The notes under the pieces: model-generated
Database searches by the model: none
What the model was told of the DNA's origin: nothing
What the model saw: the letters and a program-made list of their open reading frames with translations, nothing else
Program-made: the position numbers and the translations under genes
In this document: positions 26,718 through 35,299 of the stretch, one piece after another
How positions within the stretch are numbered: position 1 is the stretch's first letter
How the letters are laid out: every line of letters starts with the position of its first letter
Assembly (NCBI RefSeq): GCF_900116645.1
Contig: NZ_FPBO01000008.1
Location: forward strand, 1-64,000
Source of the DNA: Pseudoduganella namucuonensis
GTDB lineage: Bacteria; Pseudomonadota; Gammaproteobacteria; Burkholderiales; Burkholderiaceae_D
Direction: 5' to 3'
Length of the DNA: 64,000 nucleotides

Positions 26718-26941
26718 GGTGTTTCCCCGTACGGTGGTGGTTGGTATGGTTCAACTTTACGGCGGCGCGACGGCCGCCGCCAGCGGCGTGCGACGGACGG
26801 CGGATTTGGCGGGGTGAATGGCGCCAGGGCGGGCGCGCAAGGGCGGACATGCCGGGTTTGCCGGAAAAAGCGGCAGTTTTCACCTTGAATTAAAGCTATG
26901 GTTGCCTATACTGAATACCTATCTTGCACATGGAGGGCAAT

Positions 26942-27193
26942 ATGGCTTGGCTAGAACTTATCGAGGGTCAATCGATATCCTCGGGATCCGGCAGTGCAAT
27001 GCGCCAGCGCAGCGCAGTACAGTGCTCGGGCGGGCCGAAAGGGCCGCCATCCGCACCGCCTACTATTCCGCCGATCATCATCAATCCCTACACCTACCAT
27101 ATGCCGGAACCGGCGATCGATCCACGCCGCACGCCGCTGGGGCCGCCGATCATGCCGCCGCACCGGCCCGCGATGTCACTGCAGTACGCCTGA
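26942..27193 (+). CDS. Small proline-rich protein, unknown
   Basis: GGAGGG lies 5 nt before ATG 26942. The 83-residue product begins MAWLELIEGQSISSGSGSAM, continues with a single Cys (QCSGG), then runs into a Pro/Ile-rich segment (SAPPTIPPIIINPYTYHMPE) and ends LQYA. The strong ribosome site and the intrinsic terminator just downstream support a monocistronic gene. The 5' part is less GC-rich than its surroundings. No domain is recognised. Confidence 0.65.
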   Translation: MAWLELIEGQSISSGSGSAMRQRSAVQCSGGPKGPPSAPPTIPPIIINPYTYHMPEPAIDPRRTPLGPPIMPPHRPAMSLQYA

Positions 27194-27213
27194 TCCGTTC
27201 CGTCCGGACACGG

Positions 27214-27240
27214 AAAAGCCCGCTAAAGAGCGGGCTTTTT
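27214..27240 (+). terminator. Rho-independent terminator
   Basis: AAAAGCCCGCT (27214-27224), loop AAAG, AGCGGGCTTTT (27229-27239), then further T. It directly follows the small Pro-rich gene. Being symmetrical with an A-tract on the other side, it can also end the converging FAH transcript. Confidence 0.92.
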
Positions 27241-27330
27241 GCTTTGGAGTAACGCTTCCCGCCGACGCGGCAAGCGCCTGGTTCGCGATTTTCGCGAGCC
27301 AGGTGCCAAGTCCGCGCCTGTGGCGTGGCG

Positions 27331-28137
27331 CTACCCGCGCGTGTCCCGCGCATCCAGCTCCTCCATCACCACGTCGTTGACGAGCACGCCGATGCCGGGA
27401 ATCTCGACCTCGATGGTGTCGCCCGGCTTGATCGGGCCGACGCCGGCGGGCGTGCCGGTCATGATCATATCGCCCGGCAGCAGCGTCATATGACGGCTGA
27501 GGTAGGCGATCAGGTAGGGCACCGGGAACAGCAGGTCGGCGGTCTTGCCGTCCTGGCGCACGGCGCCGTTGACCCGCGTGACGATGCGCAGGCTGGACGG
27601 GTCCAGGCCGGTGGCGATCACCGGCCCCATGGGGGCGAAGGTGTCGTAGCCCTTGCCGGCCAGCAAACAGCCGAATTCGCTTTCGCGGCGCTGCAGCACG
27701 CGGTCGCTCACGTCGTTGCCGCAGGTGTAACCCAGCACGTGATCCAGCGCCCGGGATTCCGGCACATGGCGCGCCTGTTTGCCGATGATGGCCACCAGTT
27801 CCCCCTCGAAATGGATGTTCTCGCCACCGGCGGGATAGACGATGTGCTCGCCCGGGCCGATCACCGAGGTGCTGGGTTTCATGAACAGCACCGGCGCCGC
27901 CGGGACCGGCTTGCCCACCTCCTGCGAGTGCGCCTTGTAGTTGTAGCCCAGGCCGAACACGCGCGGCAGCGGCACCGGCGTCAGGACGCGGGCCGCGGCC
28001 AGCGTGTCCCGTTCGCCGCTGGCGCGCAGCCCGTGCCAGGGCGCGTCCGCCAGGCGCGCGATGGTCGCGCCGTCCTCGACGATGCCGTAGTGGACGCGCC
28101 GTCCCAGCGCGTACCGGATGATGTGATTGGATGACAT
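27331..28137 (-). CDS. Fumarylacetoacetate hydrolase (FAH) family protein
   Basis: This 268-residue FAH-fold enzyme has the metal-binding signature HFEGELVAIIGKQAR (E-x-E type), LGYTCGNDVSDRVLQRRESE, DTFAPMGPVIAT and MIMTGTPAGVGPIKPGD. The family cleaves or decarboxylates C-C bonds in 2,4-dioxo acids, and includes HpcE of homoprotocatechuate breakdown. ATG 28137 has AAGG 7 nt upstream; an in-frame TTG lies two codons earlier. A perfect operator palindrome lies 26 bp before the start, and the gene is divergent from the liv operon, so both are probably co-regulated. Confidence 0.9.
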   Translation of the reverse strand: MSSNHIIRYALGRRVHYGIVEDGATIARLADAPWHGLRASGERDTLAAARVLTPVPLPRVFGLGYNYKAHSQEVGKPVPAAPVLFMKPSTSVIGPGEHIVYPAGGENIHFEGELVAIIGKQARHVPESRALDHVLGYTCGNDVSDRVLQRRESEFGCLLAGKGYDTFAPMGPVIATGLDPSSLRIVTRVNGAVRQDGKTADLLFPVPYLIAYLSRHMTLLPGDMIMTGTPAGVGPIKPGDTIEVEIPGIGVLVNDVVMEELDARDTRG

Positions 28138-28162
28138 AAGCAAGCCTTTTTCCGCGAATGAG

Positions 28163-28196
28163 TGCTAACGTTAGCAAATCGCGGGCGGCGAGTCAA
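28163..28196 (-). promoter_or_regulatory. Promoter and LacI-type operator of the FAH gene
   Basis: TGCTAACGTTAGCA (28163-28176) is a perfect 14-bp palindrome. On the minus strand TTGACT (28191-28196) lies 17 bp before TAACGT inside this palindrome, so bound repressor would cover a -10. Best match in the window of an operator found six times. Confidence 0.7.
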
Positions 28197-28248
28197 GCCC
28201 GCCACGCGCCGTGTCCGCGCTCTGTTTTGGTGAATGACAATTCTGTTG

Positions 28249-28295
28249 TTGACAAGGACGCCGCAGGTTTGCCAGAATGTGCGCAAACGTTAGCA
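28249..28295 (+). promoter_or_regulatory. Promoter and operator of the liv catabolic operon
   Basis: TTGACA (28249-28254), 18-bp spacer, CAGAAT (28273-28278), and directly after it CGCAAACGTTAGCA (28282-28295), whose right half is identical to the perfect site at 28163. The operator would overlap the transcript start, a classical repression position. Confidence 0.7.
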
Positions 28296-28311
28296 ATAAA
28301 AGGAGACCAGC

Positions 28312-28413
28312 ATGACCTACACACCACGTCCCGTGCGGCAGCCGCTGCCCGGCCCCGGGGGCGCCGCCCCCATCCCCGCCGCGGCGGGCAGCGCCAGCGG
28401 GGGGATGCGATGA
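28312..28413 (+). CDS. 33-residue leader-type peptide upstream of livH
   Basis: AAAAGGAGA, the best ribosome site of the operon, stands 7 nt before an ATG that opens MTYTPRPVRQPLPGPGGAAP and ends SGGMR. Its stop overlaps the livH start (ATGA). The peptide is Pro/Gly/Ala-rich with no known domain. It may serve only to couple ribosomes into livH, or it may be the remnant of a lost first gene. Confidence 0.5.
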   Translation: MTYTPRPVRQPLPGPGGAAPIPAAAGSASGGMR

Positions 28414-29258
28414 GCCTGACCTTGCTCGCGCAATCCGCCCTGGGCGGTTTGCTCCATGGCGGCATCTACGCCCTGCTGGCGCTGGGCCTCAGCCTGAGCT
28501 GGGGACTGCTGCGCCTGGTGAACCTCAGCCACTTCGCGCTGGCCTTCCTGGGCGCCTACCTCACTTACCACCTGGGCACCGGCTTCGGCGTGCCGGCCTG
28601 GCTGTCGGCCGTGCTGATCGTGCCGCTGTTCTTCCTGGCCGGCCTGGCGCTGCACGCGCTCTTCGTGCGCTTCAAGGTCACCGAGTTCGCCTCCATGCTG
28701 GTGACCTTCGGCGTCACGATCCTGATCGAGTCGCTGATCCAGTGGATATGGTCGGCCGACTTCCGCACCTACGACACCAGCTACACCCAGGAATCGCTGC
28801 GCGTCGGGCCGCTGTTCGTGCCGGTGCTGGAACTGCTCGCCTTCGTCTGCGCCGTCCTGCTCGCGCTGGGCGCCTGGCTGGGGTTGCACCGCACCTCGCT
28901 GGGCAAGGCGCTGCGCGCCGTGGCGCACGACGGCCCCATCGCGGCGGCGTTCGGCATCAATGCGCGGCGGCTGTCCTATGTGCTGGCCGGCCTGTGCGCC
29001 GCCTCGGCGGGCGTGGCCGGCGTGTTCATCGCGCTGACCTCGACCCTGGCGCCGTCGCAGATCGAAGCCTGGATCGGCGTCGTGTTCGCCGTCGTCATCA
29101 TCGGCGGCCTGGCCAACCCGCTGGGCGCGCTCGCCGCCGGCATGCTGATCGGCGTGTCCGAGGCCATCACGATGGCCGCCGTCAATCCCGCCTGGGCGCC
29201 GCTGGTCGCGTTCTCGATCCTGATCATCCTCTTGCTGTGGAAACCAAAATGGCTCTGA
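28410..29258 (+). CDS. livH: LivH-type ABC importer permease
   Basis: This 282-residue permease of the branched-chain amino acid/aromatic acid uptake family has about eight hydrophobic helices, with GGLLHGGIYALLALGLSLSW near the start and the EAA-like loop ALRAVAHDGPIAAAFGINAR, then GGLANPLGALAAGMLIG. With the following permease-ATPase fusion, LivF and the binding protein at 35862 it forms a complete importer. Since the operon encodes ring-cleaving and related enzymes, the cargo is more likely an aromatic or organic acid than leucine. Confidence 0.9.
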   Translation: MSLTLLAQSALGGLLHGGIYALLALGLSLSWGLLRLVNLSHFALAFLGAYLTYHLGTGFGVPAWLSAVLIVPLFFLAGLALHALFVRFKVTEFASMLVTFGVTILIESLIQWIWSADFRTYDTSYTQESLRVGPLFVPVLELLAFVCAVLLALGAWLGLHRTSLGKALRAVAHDGPIAAAFGINARRLSYVLAGLCAASAGVAGVFIALTSTLAPSQIEAWIGVVFAVVIIGGLANPLGALAAGMLIGVSEAITMAAVNPAWAPLVAFSILIILLLWKPKWL

Positions 29259-31060
29259 CCCCAACGGCCCCGACCCCAACGGCCCCGACCCCGGCGGCTC
29301 CGATCCGCCACCCGCTGCGCGCCGCGGCGCTGGCCGCCGTGGCGATGCTGGCCGCGCTCCCCTACGCCGGGGTCGCGGACTTCTACCTGTCGTATCTGTA
29401 CGTGATCTTCTTCTGGATCGCGCTGGGCACCAGCTGGGGCATCCTGAGCGGCTACGCCGGCTACTGGAGCTTCGGCCACGCCGCCTTCTTCGGCGCCGGC
29501 ATCTACACCACGGCCACGCTGTCCGGCAAGCTGGGACTGCCGTTCCTGCTGACCATCCCGGCGGCGGCGGCCGTCGCGGCGCTGCTGGCGGCCGGCATCG
29601 GCGCCGTGGTGTTCCGCGTCAAGAGCCTGCGCGCCGAGTTCTTCGCCCTGCTGACCTTGTCGGTGACCTATGTGCTGGCGGCGGTCATCTCCAACACGGC
29701 CATCGACGGCGGCGCCGGCGTCTATCTCAGCAATGTCGCCATGCCGGACTTCGGCGCCTCGGTGTCCGGCGCGCTGTACCTGCTGGGGCTGGCGCTGGCG
29801 CTGGGCGCGCTGGCCGTCTCGCGCCTGGTGCTGCGTTCCCGCCTGGGCGCCGGCCTGCTGGCCATCCACGACGACGAGGACGTGGCCGAGGTGAAGGGCG
29901 TGCCGACCTTCCGCTACAAGCTGGCCGCCTTCGCCATCTCGTCGGCGATCGCCGGCGCGGCCGGCGCGATCCAGGCCGGCTATGTCGGCTACGTCACGGT
30001 GGGCGAAACCTTTTCCATCACGGTGCCGTTGTACGTGGTCCTGATGAGCATCCTGGGCGGCGCGCGCCACTGGGCCGGGCCGGCGGTCGGCGCCACCCTG
30101 ATCACCATCGCACTGAGCGCCTTCGTCGGCGGCGCGCACGCCGAACTGGGGCGCGCCGGCGTGGCGCTGGCGCTGATCGTCGTCATCCTGCTGCTGCCGC
30201 AGGGGATCGTGCCCAGCGTGCTGCGCCGCGTCGGCGGCAAGGGCGCCGGGGCCGCCGGGGCGGCGCCGGCCGCCGGCAAGGCGCTCAACCTGGTGCCGTC
30301 CGGTCCGGCCACGCTGGCCGCGCAGGGCCCGGTGCTGCTGGAGTGCCGCGAGGTGGCCAAGTCCTTCGGCGGCATCCGCGCGCTGCGCGGCGTGAACCTG
30401 CAGGTCAGGGAAGGGGAGATCCTGGCGCTGGTCGGTCCCAACGGCTCCGGCAAGTCGACGCTGATCAACATGATCAGCGGCCACTTCCCGCTGAGCTCGG
30501 GCTCCATCGAATTGCACGGGGCGACCATCTCGGGCCTGCCGCCGCACGCCATCGCCGGCCGCGGCATCGCCCGCACCTACCAGATTCCGCGGCTGTTCGA
30601 GCACCTGACGGTGCTGGAGAACGTGCGCTTGTGCGCCGCCTTCGGCCGCCAGGACCAGGCCGACGGCGCCACCCCGGACGCGCTGGCCCGGCAATGGCTG
30701 GCCTTCACCGGGCTGGCGGACAAGGCCGACTTGCTGCCGCCCGCGTTGAACCTGCACGAGCGCAAGTTCGTCGAGTTCGCCCGCGCGCTGGCCGCCCGGC
30801 CGCGCCTGCTGCTGCTGGACGAGGTGCTGTGCGGCCTGACGCCCACCGAGGTCGACCAGGCGGTGGCGATGATCCTCAAGATCCGCGCCGGCGGCACCAC
30901 CATCGTCTTCGTCGAACACCTGATGCGCGCCGTGGTCGCGCTGGCCGACCGCGTCGCCGTGCTCGACCAGGGTGTGCTGCTGGCGCTGGGGCCGCCGCGC
31001 GAAACCATGCGGGATCCCACCGTGATCCGCGTCTACCTGGGAGCCTCCCATGCTGCTTGA
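29249..31060 (+). CDS. LivM-LivG fusion: ABC permease joined to ATPase
   Basis: This 603-residue protein has an N-terminal permease half (about 20-330; GYAGYWSFGHAAFFGAGIYT) and, after an Ala/Gly linker, an ATPase half (about 365-603). The ATPase has Walker A GPNGSGKST, Walker B RLLLLDEVLCGLTP and the switch His in VEHLM. The ABC signature is degenerate, LNLHERKFVEFARAL in place of the usual gly-rich YGQQRR type. Fused LivM-LivG proteins are known. The first residues are a TPTAP repeat. It overlaps livH by 10 nt and livF by 11 nt. Confidence 0.92.
   Translation: MALTPTAPTPTAPTPAAPIRHPLRAAALAAVAMLAALPYAGVADFYLSYLYVIFFWIALGTSWGILSGYAGYWSFGHAAFFGAGIYTTATLSGKLGLPFLLTIPAAAAVAALLAAGIGAVVFRVKSLRAEFFALLTLSVTYVLAAVISNTAIDGGAGVYLSNVAMPDFGASVSGALYLLGLALALGALAVSRLVLRSRLGAGLLAIHDDEDVAEVKGVPTFRYKLAAFAISSAIAGAAGAIQAGYVGYVTVGETFSITVPLYVVLMSILGGARHWAGPAVGATLITIALSAFVGGAHAELGRAGVALALIVVILLLPQGIVPSVLRRVGGKGAGAAGAAPAAGKALNLVPSGPATLAAQGPVLLECREVAKSFGGIRALRGVNLQVREGEILALVGPNGSGKSTLINMISGHFPLSSGSIELHGATISGLPPHAIAGRGIARTYQIPRLFEHLTVLENVRLCAAFGRQDQADGATPDALARQWLAFTGLADKADLLPPALNLHERKFVEFARALAARPRLLLLDEVLCGLTPTEVDQAVAMILKIRAGGTTIVFVEHLMRAVVALADRVAVLDQGVLLALGPPRETMRDPTVIRVYLGASHAA
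29255..29299 (+). repeat. Three 15-bp tandem repeats at the start of the fused permease
   Basis: CTGACCCCAACGGCC, CCGACCCCAACGGCC and CCGACCCCGGCGGCT follow each other without gaps and encode TPTAPTPTAPTPAAP. The first copy contains the end of livH. The repeat is in frame, so slippage would only lengthen or shorten the N-terminal tail. Confidence 0.85.
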
Positions 31061-31757
31061 AGTGAGAAACATCCATGTCGCCTACGGCGACGCGCCGGCC
31101 GTCTGGGACGCCACGCTGGACATCGAAGCCGGCCAGATCGTCGCCGTGGTCGGCCCCAACGGCGCCGGCAAGAGCACGCTGATCAACGCCATCGCCGGCA
31201 TCCTGCGCCCGGCCAAGGGCGAGATCCGCATCGACGGCACCGACATCGCGCGCATCGCCGGCCACCGGGTGTGCGACCACGGCATCGCCATCGTGCCCGA
31301 GGGGCGCCGCCTGTTCGGCCATATGAGCGTGCTGGAGAACCTGGAACTGGGCGGCCACCGCCCCGGCGCGCGCGCCGCCCGGGAAGAGGCGCTGGCCGAG
31401 GTGTTCGAGCTGTTCCCCATCCTGGGGGAGCGGCGCCACCAGATCGCCGGCTCCATGTCCGGCGGCCAGCAGCAGATGGTGGCGATCGGCCGCGCGCTGA
31501 TGGCCCGTCCGCGCCTGCTGCTGATGGACGAGCCCTCGCTGGGCCTGTCGCCGGCGGTGGTCGACGACATGTTCCGCATCATCCGCATGATCAACGAGCG
31601 CGGCGTCGCCGTGCTGCTGGTGGAGCAGAACATCAACAAGGCGCTCGAGGTGGCGCACCACGCCTACGTCATCGAACAGGGCAACATCGTCACGTCGGGC
31701 CAGCCCGGCGCATTGCTGAACAACCCACGCATACGGGAGGCCTACCTTGGCATCTGA
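31050..31757 (+). CDS. livF: LivF-type ABC importer ATPase
   Basis: This 235-residue ATPase has all motifs: Walker A GPNGAGKST (about 36-44), signature SGGQQQMVAIGRAL, Walker B RLLLMDEPSLGLSP and switch region VEQNINKAL. It is the second nucleotide-binding subunit beside the LivG half of the fusion. It overlaps the preceding and following genes by about 11 nt each. Confidence 0.93.
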   Translation: MLLEVRNIHVAYGDAPAVWDATLDIEAGQIVAVVGPNGAGKSTLINAIAGILRPAKGEIRIDGTDIARIAGHRVCDHGIAIVPEGRRLFGHMSVLENLELGGHRPGARAAREEALAEVFELFPILGERRHQIAGSMSGGQQQMVAIGRALMARPRLLLMDEPSLGLSPAVVDDMFRIIRMINERGVAVLLVEQNINKALEVAHHAYVIEQGNIVTSGQPGALLNNPRIREAYLGI

Positions 31758-32358
31758 TCCAGGCAACAACGAAGGCGTGCCGCTGATCCTGCGCCGCGTC
31801 GTCACGGGACACGACGACGGCGGCGCGTCGCTGGTCGCCCTCGACACCGCGCCGCCCCGCTCGGACGCCTTCCGGCACATCCCCGGCATGATGTCGCGCC
31901 TGGTGTGGGCGACCGAGGCCGCGCCCGCGCTGCCGTTCGCCGGCGCCGATCCGACGCCGGCGGTGGCGAGCATGGTGCCCCCGGCCGGCGGCACGCGCTT
32001 CCTGGTCGTCACCTTCCCGCCGGACAGCGTGTTCGCCGCGCCGCGCTTCGATCCGGCCGCCGCGGCGGCGGAAAACCTGGCCCTCAATCCCGGCCTGGCC
32101 GAGCGCTTCGAGGCCGACGGCATGCACGCCACGCCGACCGTCGACTACGGCATCGTGCTCGACGGCGAGATCTGGCTGGAGCTCGACGACGGCCGCGCCG
32201 AACTGCTGCGCCGCCACGACGTGGTGGTGCAAAACGGCACCCGCCACGCCTGGCGCAACAAAAGCGGGCGATCCGCCACGCTGGCCTTCGTCCTGATCGG
32301 GGCGGAAGCGGGGGCGGAACGCGCGATTTCAACCCACACAAGGAACACTCATGACTGA
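31747..32358 (+). CDS. Cupin-fold protein
   Basis: This 203-residue protein has a cupin core in its C-terminal half (TVDYGIVLDGEIWLELDDGR, LRRHDVVVQNGTRHAWRNKS). It starts at TTG 31747, supported by GGGAGG 6 nt upstream and an 11-nt overlap with livF. The ordinary first cupin motif GxHxHxxxE is incomplete here (FEADGMHATPTVDYGIV), so metal binding is uncertain. It may act on an intermediate of the pathway or have a structural role. It overlaps the enolase-like gene by 8 nt. Confidence 0.75.
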   Translation: MASDPGNNEGVPLILRRVVTGHDDGGASLVALDTAPPRSDAFRHIPGMMSRLVWATEAAPALPFAGADPTPAVASMVPPAGGTRFLVVTFPPDSVFAAPRFDPAAAAAENLALNPGLAERFEADGMHATPTVDYGIVLDGEIWLELDDGRAELLRRHDVVVQNGTRHAWRNKSGRSATLAFVLIGAEAGAERAISTHTRNTHD

Positions 32359-33646
32359 TACAAGCATCGTTCGCCTGCACGGCAGGCGCGTCTGGGATTC
32401 ACGCGGCCGGCCGACCGTGGAGGCCGAGGTCACGCTGGCCTGCGGCGCCGTCGGCCGCGCCATCGCGCCGGCCGGCGCCTCCACCGGCAGCGGCGAGGCG
32501 CTCGACCTGCGCGACGGCGGCGCCCCGTTCGGCGGGCTCGACGTGACCAAGGCGCTGGCCGCCATCAACGTCGCCATCGCCCAGGCGCTGGCCGGCATGG
32601 ACGCCGCCGACCAGGCCGCGGTCGACGCGCGCCTGGTGGCGCTGGACGGCACGCCCAACCGCAGCCGCCTGGGCGGCAACGCCATCGTCGCCACCTCGAT
32701 GGCGGTGCTGCACGCCGCCGCCGCCGCCGCCGGGGCGCCGCTGTGGCGCCACCTGGCCGGCGGGCGGCCGGTGCGCATGCCGCTGCCGGAAATCCAGATC
32801 TTCGGCGGCGGCGCCCACGCGGCGCGGCGCGTCGACGTGCAGGACTTCATGATCATGTGCCCGGCCGCCGCCAGCTTCAGCGAGGCGATCGAGTGGAGCG
32901 CGGAGGTCTACCGCGCCGCCGGCGCCCTGATGAAGCGGGCCGGCAAGCTGCAGGGGGTGGCGGACGAGGGCGGCTACTGGCCGGCCTTCGACAGCAACGA
33001 GGAGGCGCTCGACACGCTGGTGCAAGCCATCTCCGACGCCGGCCTGCGCCCCGGCCGCGACGCCGGCATCTCGCTCGACATCGCGGCCTCCGAGTTCGGC
33101 CGCGGCGGCCGCTACACGCTGGCGCTGGACCAGCGCACCCTGGACAGCGAGCAGATGATCGCCATGCTGGGCGGCTGGCTGGACGCCTATCCCATCCTGT
33201 CGATCGAGGACCCGCTGGCCGAGGACGACCCCGCCGGCTTCCGCCACTTCACGCAGACCTACGGGGCGCGCTGCCAGATCATCGGCGACGACTTCCTGGT
33301 GACGAACGCGGAGCGCGTCGCGGCGGCGGCGGCGGCGGGCAGCGCCAACGCGGTGCTGGTCAAGCCCAACCAGGCCGGCACCGTGACCGAGGCGCACGCC
33401 GCGCTGTTGGCCGGCAAGGCGGCCGGCTTCGGCACCATCGTCTCGGCGCGCTCCGGCGAAAGCGAGGACGTGACCATCGCCCACCTGGCCGTCGGCTGGG
33501 ACGCCGGCCAGCTCAAGGTGGGCTCCTTCGCCCGCTCCGAGCGCATGGCCAAATGGAACGAGGTGCTGCGCATCGAGGAAGCGCTGGGCGGCGCGGCGGC
33601 CTTCAGCGGCTGGTCCGCGCTGCCGTTCCGCGAACGGCCGCAATGA
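32351..33646 (+). CDS. Enolase homologue with altered catalytic residues
   Basis: This 431-residue protein is alignable over its full length with phosphopyruvate hydratase. Kept: the GASTGSGEA loop, GGGAHA, ADEGGYWP, metal ligands in SLDIAASEF, SIEDPLAEDD and IIGDDFLVTN, and the lysines of LVKPNQAGT and LKVGSF. Changed: the His of the family's VSHRSGE is Ala366 (VSARSGE), and the Glu of QEFMI is Asp165 (QDFMI). Glycolytic enolases keep both, so this is probably not the housekeeping enzyme. It sits inside a catabolic operon and may act on a modified substrate; the reaction is unknown. Confidence 0.85.
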   Translation: MTDTSIVRLHGRRVWDSRGRPTVEAEVTLACGAVGRAIAPAGASTGSGEALDLRDGGAPFGGLDVTKALAAINVAIAQALAGMDAADQAAVDARLVALDGTPNRSRLGGNAIVATSMAVLHAAAAAAGAPLWRHLAGGRPVRMPLPEIQIFGGGAHAARRVDVQDFMIMCPAAASFSEAIEWSAEVYRAAGALMKRAGKLQGVADEGGYWPAFDSNEEALDTLVQAISDAGLRPGRDAGISLDIAASEFGRGGRYTLALDQRTLDSEQMIAMLGGWLDAYPILSIEDPLAEDDPAGFRHFTQTYGARCQIIGDDFLVTNAERVAAAAAAGSANAVLVKPNQAGTVTEAHAALLAGKAAGFGTIVSARSGESEDVTIAHLAVGWDAGQLKVGSFARSERMAKWNEVLRIEEALGGAAAFSGWSALPFRERPQ

Positions 33647-33675
33647 CCCCCAACACCACATCAAGAGGAAGCACC

Positions 33676-34251
33676 ATGAACACCGCACCCACGAACACCA
33701 TACGTTTGATCGGCATCTCGGGCAGCCTGCGCCAGGCGTCCGGCAACACCGCCGTCCTGCGCGCGCTGAAGGGCGCGCTGCCGGAAGGCGTGGAAATGAC
33801 GCTGCTGCCGCTGGACGGCATCCCGCTGTACAACCAGGACCTGGACGGCCCGCAGCCGCTGGCCGCGGTCGGCGAATTCAAGCGGGCCATCGCGGACTGC
33901 GACGGCATCGTCATCAGCTCGCCCGAATACAACTTCGGCATGTCCGGCGTGCTGAAGAACGCGCTCGACTGGGCCTCGCGCCCGGCCTTCGCCTCGCCGC
34001 TGAAGGGCAAGCCGGTGCTGATCATCACCTGTTCGCCGGCCTTCACCGGCGGCGTGCGCGCGCAGGCGCAGTTGCGCGAGACGCTGGCCGGCACCCTGTC
34101 GCGCGTGATCGCGCGGCCGCCGGTGGTGATCGGCGCGATCCACACCAAGATCGACAACGGCCGCCTCACCGACGACGCCAGCCTGCAGTTCGCGCTGGCC
34201 GCCGTCGACGACCTGGCCGCCGAGATCAAGCTGCTGCGCGCGCAGCTCTAA
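33676..34251 (+). CDS. NADPH-dependent FMN reductase-like flavoprotein
   Basis: This 191-residue flavodoxin-fold reductase has the phosphate-binding loop GISGSLRQASGNTAVLRAL and the flavin motif SSPEYNFGMSGVLKNALDW. The family (SsuE/ArsH/ChrR type) supplies reduced flavin to an oxygenase or reduces quinones and metals. AAGAGGAAG precedes the ATG. The operon has no flavin monooxygenase, so quinone or dioxygenase-product reduction is an option. Confidence 0.88.
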   Translation: MNTAPTNTIRLIGISGSLRQASGNTAVLRALKGALPEGVEMTLLPLDGIPLYNQDLDGPQPLAAVGEFKRAIADCDGIVISSPEYNFGMSGVLKNALDWASRPAFASPLKGKPVLIITCSPAFTGGVRAQAQLRETLAGTLSRVIARPPVVIGAIHTKIDNGRLTDDASLQFALAAVDDLAAEIKLLRAQL

Positions 34252-34278
34252 CCCCACACCCACCCCAGCGAGGTTTTT

Positions 34279-35295
34279 ATGCTACCTGAAGTCAATCTCC
34301 GGCCCCCGTTCAACATCACGCGCGCCAGCCACGTCGTCCTCCACGTCGCCGACCTGGCGAAGAGCCGGGACTTTTACGTCAACATCGTCGGCCTGGTGGT
34401 CTCGGACGAAACCGCCGACACCTGCTACCTGCGCGGGCTGGCCGAGGCCTGCCACCACAGCATGGTGCTGGTGCAGACCGAAGGCGAGGCCACCTGCAAG
34501 CGCATCGGCTTCCGCGTGTTCTTCGAGGAGGACCTGGACCTGGCCCACGCCTGGTTCAGGTCCGAGGGCCTGCCCGCCGAGTGGGTGGACGCGCCCTACC
34601 AGGGCCGCACGCTGCACGTCGAGGATCCCTTCGGCACCAAGCTCGAACTGTGCGCGACGATGGAAACCCGGCCGCGCATGTACCTGGAGATCGAGAAGTT
34701 CAAGGGCGCGCACGGCCAGCGCCTGGACCACTACCAGATCTTCTCGCCGGACACCTACGCCTCCTGCGCCTTCTACAGCCGGCTGGGCTTCCGCAATTCC
34801 GAATACCTGTCGCACGGCGACAAGCTGCTGGGCGCCTTCATGTACCGCAAGGGCACCTGCCTGGACCTGGCCATCGTGCAGAACGACGGCCCCTGCCTGC
34901 ACCACTTCGCCTACACCGTGTCCGAGTCGCACAACATCTTCACCGGCTGCGACCTGGCCGGCATTTACGGCTACTCGACGGCGGTGGAGCGCGGGCCCGG
35001 CCGCCACGGCCCGGGCGGCATGCTGTTCGTCTACCTGCGCGACCCGGACGGCCACCGCGTGGAGCTGTTCAACAGCCACTACCAGACCATCGACATCGAG
35101 ATCGAACCGGTGCGCTGGGACGCGGCCACCCTCAGCACCAACGTGCGCTGGGGGCTGCCGGCGCCGCGCCGCTGGTACTTCGAGGCCACCCGCTTCGAGG
35201 GCGCGGCGATGCTGGAGACGGCCGACAAACCCAAACCCGAAACGCTGGAGAGCTACGTGCAAAAGCTTTCGGCAACCAATTCAAACCAAGGATAA
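34279..35295 (+). CDS. Extradiol ring-cleavage dioxygenase, homoprotocatechuate 2,3-dioxygenase type
   Basis: This 338-residue type I extradiol (VOC) enzyme has an N-terminal half beginning SHVVLHVADLAKSRDFYVN. Its C-terminal half holds the iron site: His151 (LDHYQIF), His209 (LHHFAYT) and Glu262 (HRVELFN). The block ERGPGRHGPGGMLFVYLRDP and the tail resemble the homoprotocatechuate enzyme (HPCD). It should open a catecholic acid next to its hydroxyls with O2. The exact substrate is not shown by the sequence, and the usual semialdehyde dehydrogenase is absent from the operon. Confidence 0.88.
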   Translation: MLPEVNLRPPFNITRASHVVLHVADLAKSRDFYVNIVGLVVSDETADTCYLRGLAEACHHSMVLVQTEGEATCKRIGFRVFFEEDLDLAHAWFRSEGLPAEWVDAPYQGRTLHVEDPFGTKLELCATMETRPRMYLEIEKFKGAHGQRLDHYQIFSPDTYASCAFYSRLGFRNSEYLSHGDKLLGAFMYRKGTCLDLAIVQNDGPCLHHFAYTVSESHNIFTGCDLAGIYGYSTAVERGPGRHGPGGMLFVYLRDPDGHRVELFNSHYQTIDIEIEPVRWDAATLSTNVRWGLPAPRRWYFEATRFEGAAMLETADKPKPETLESYVQKLSATNSNQG

Positions 35296-35299
35296 ACAT

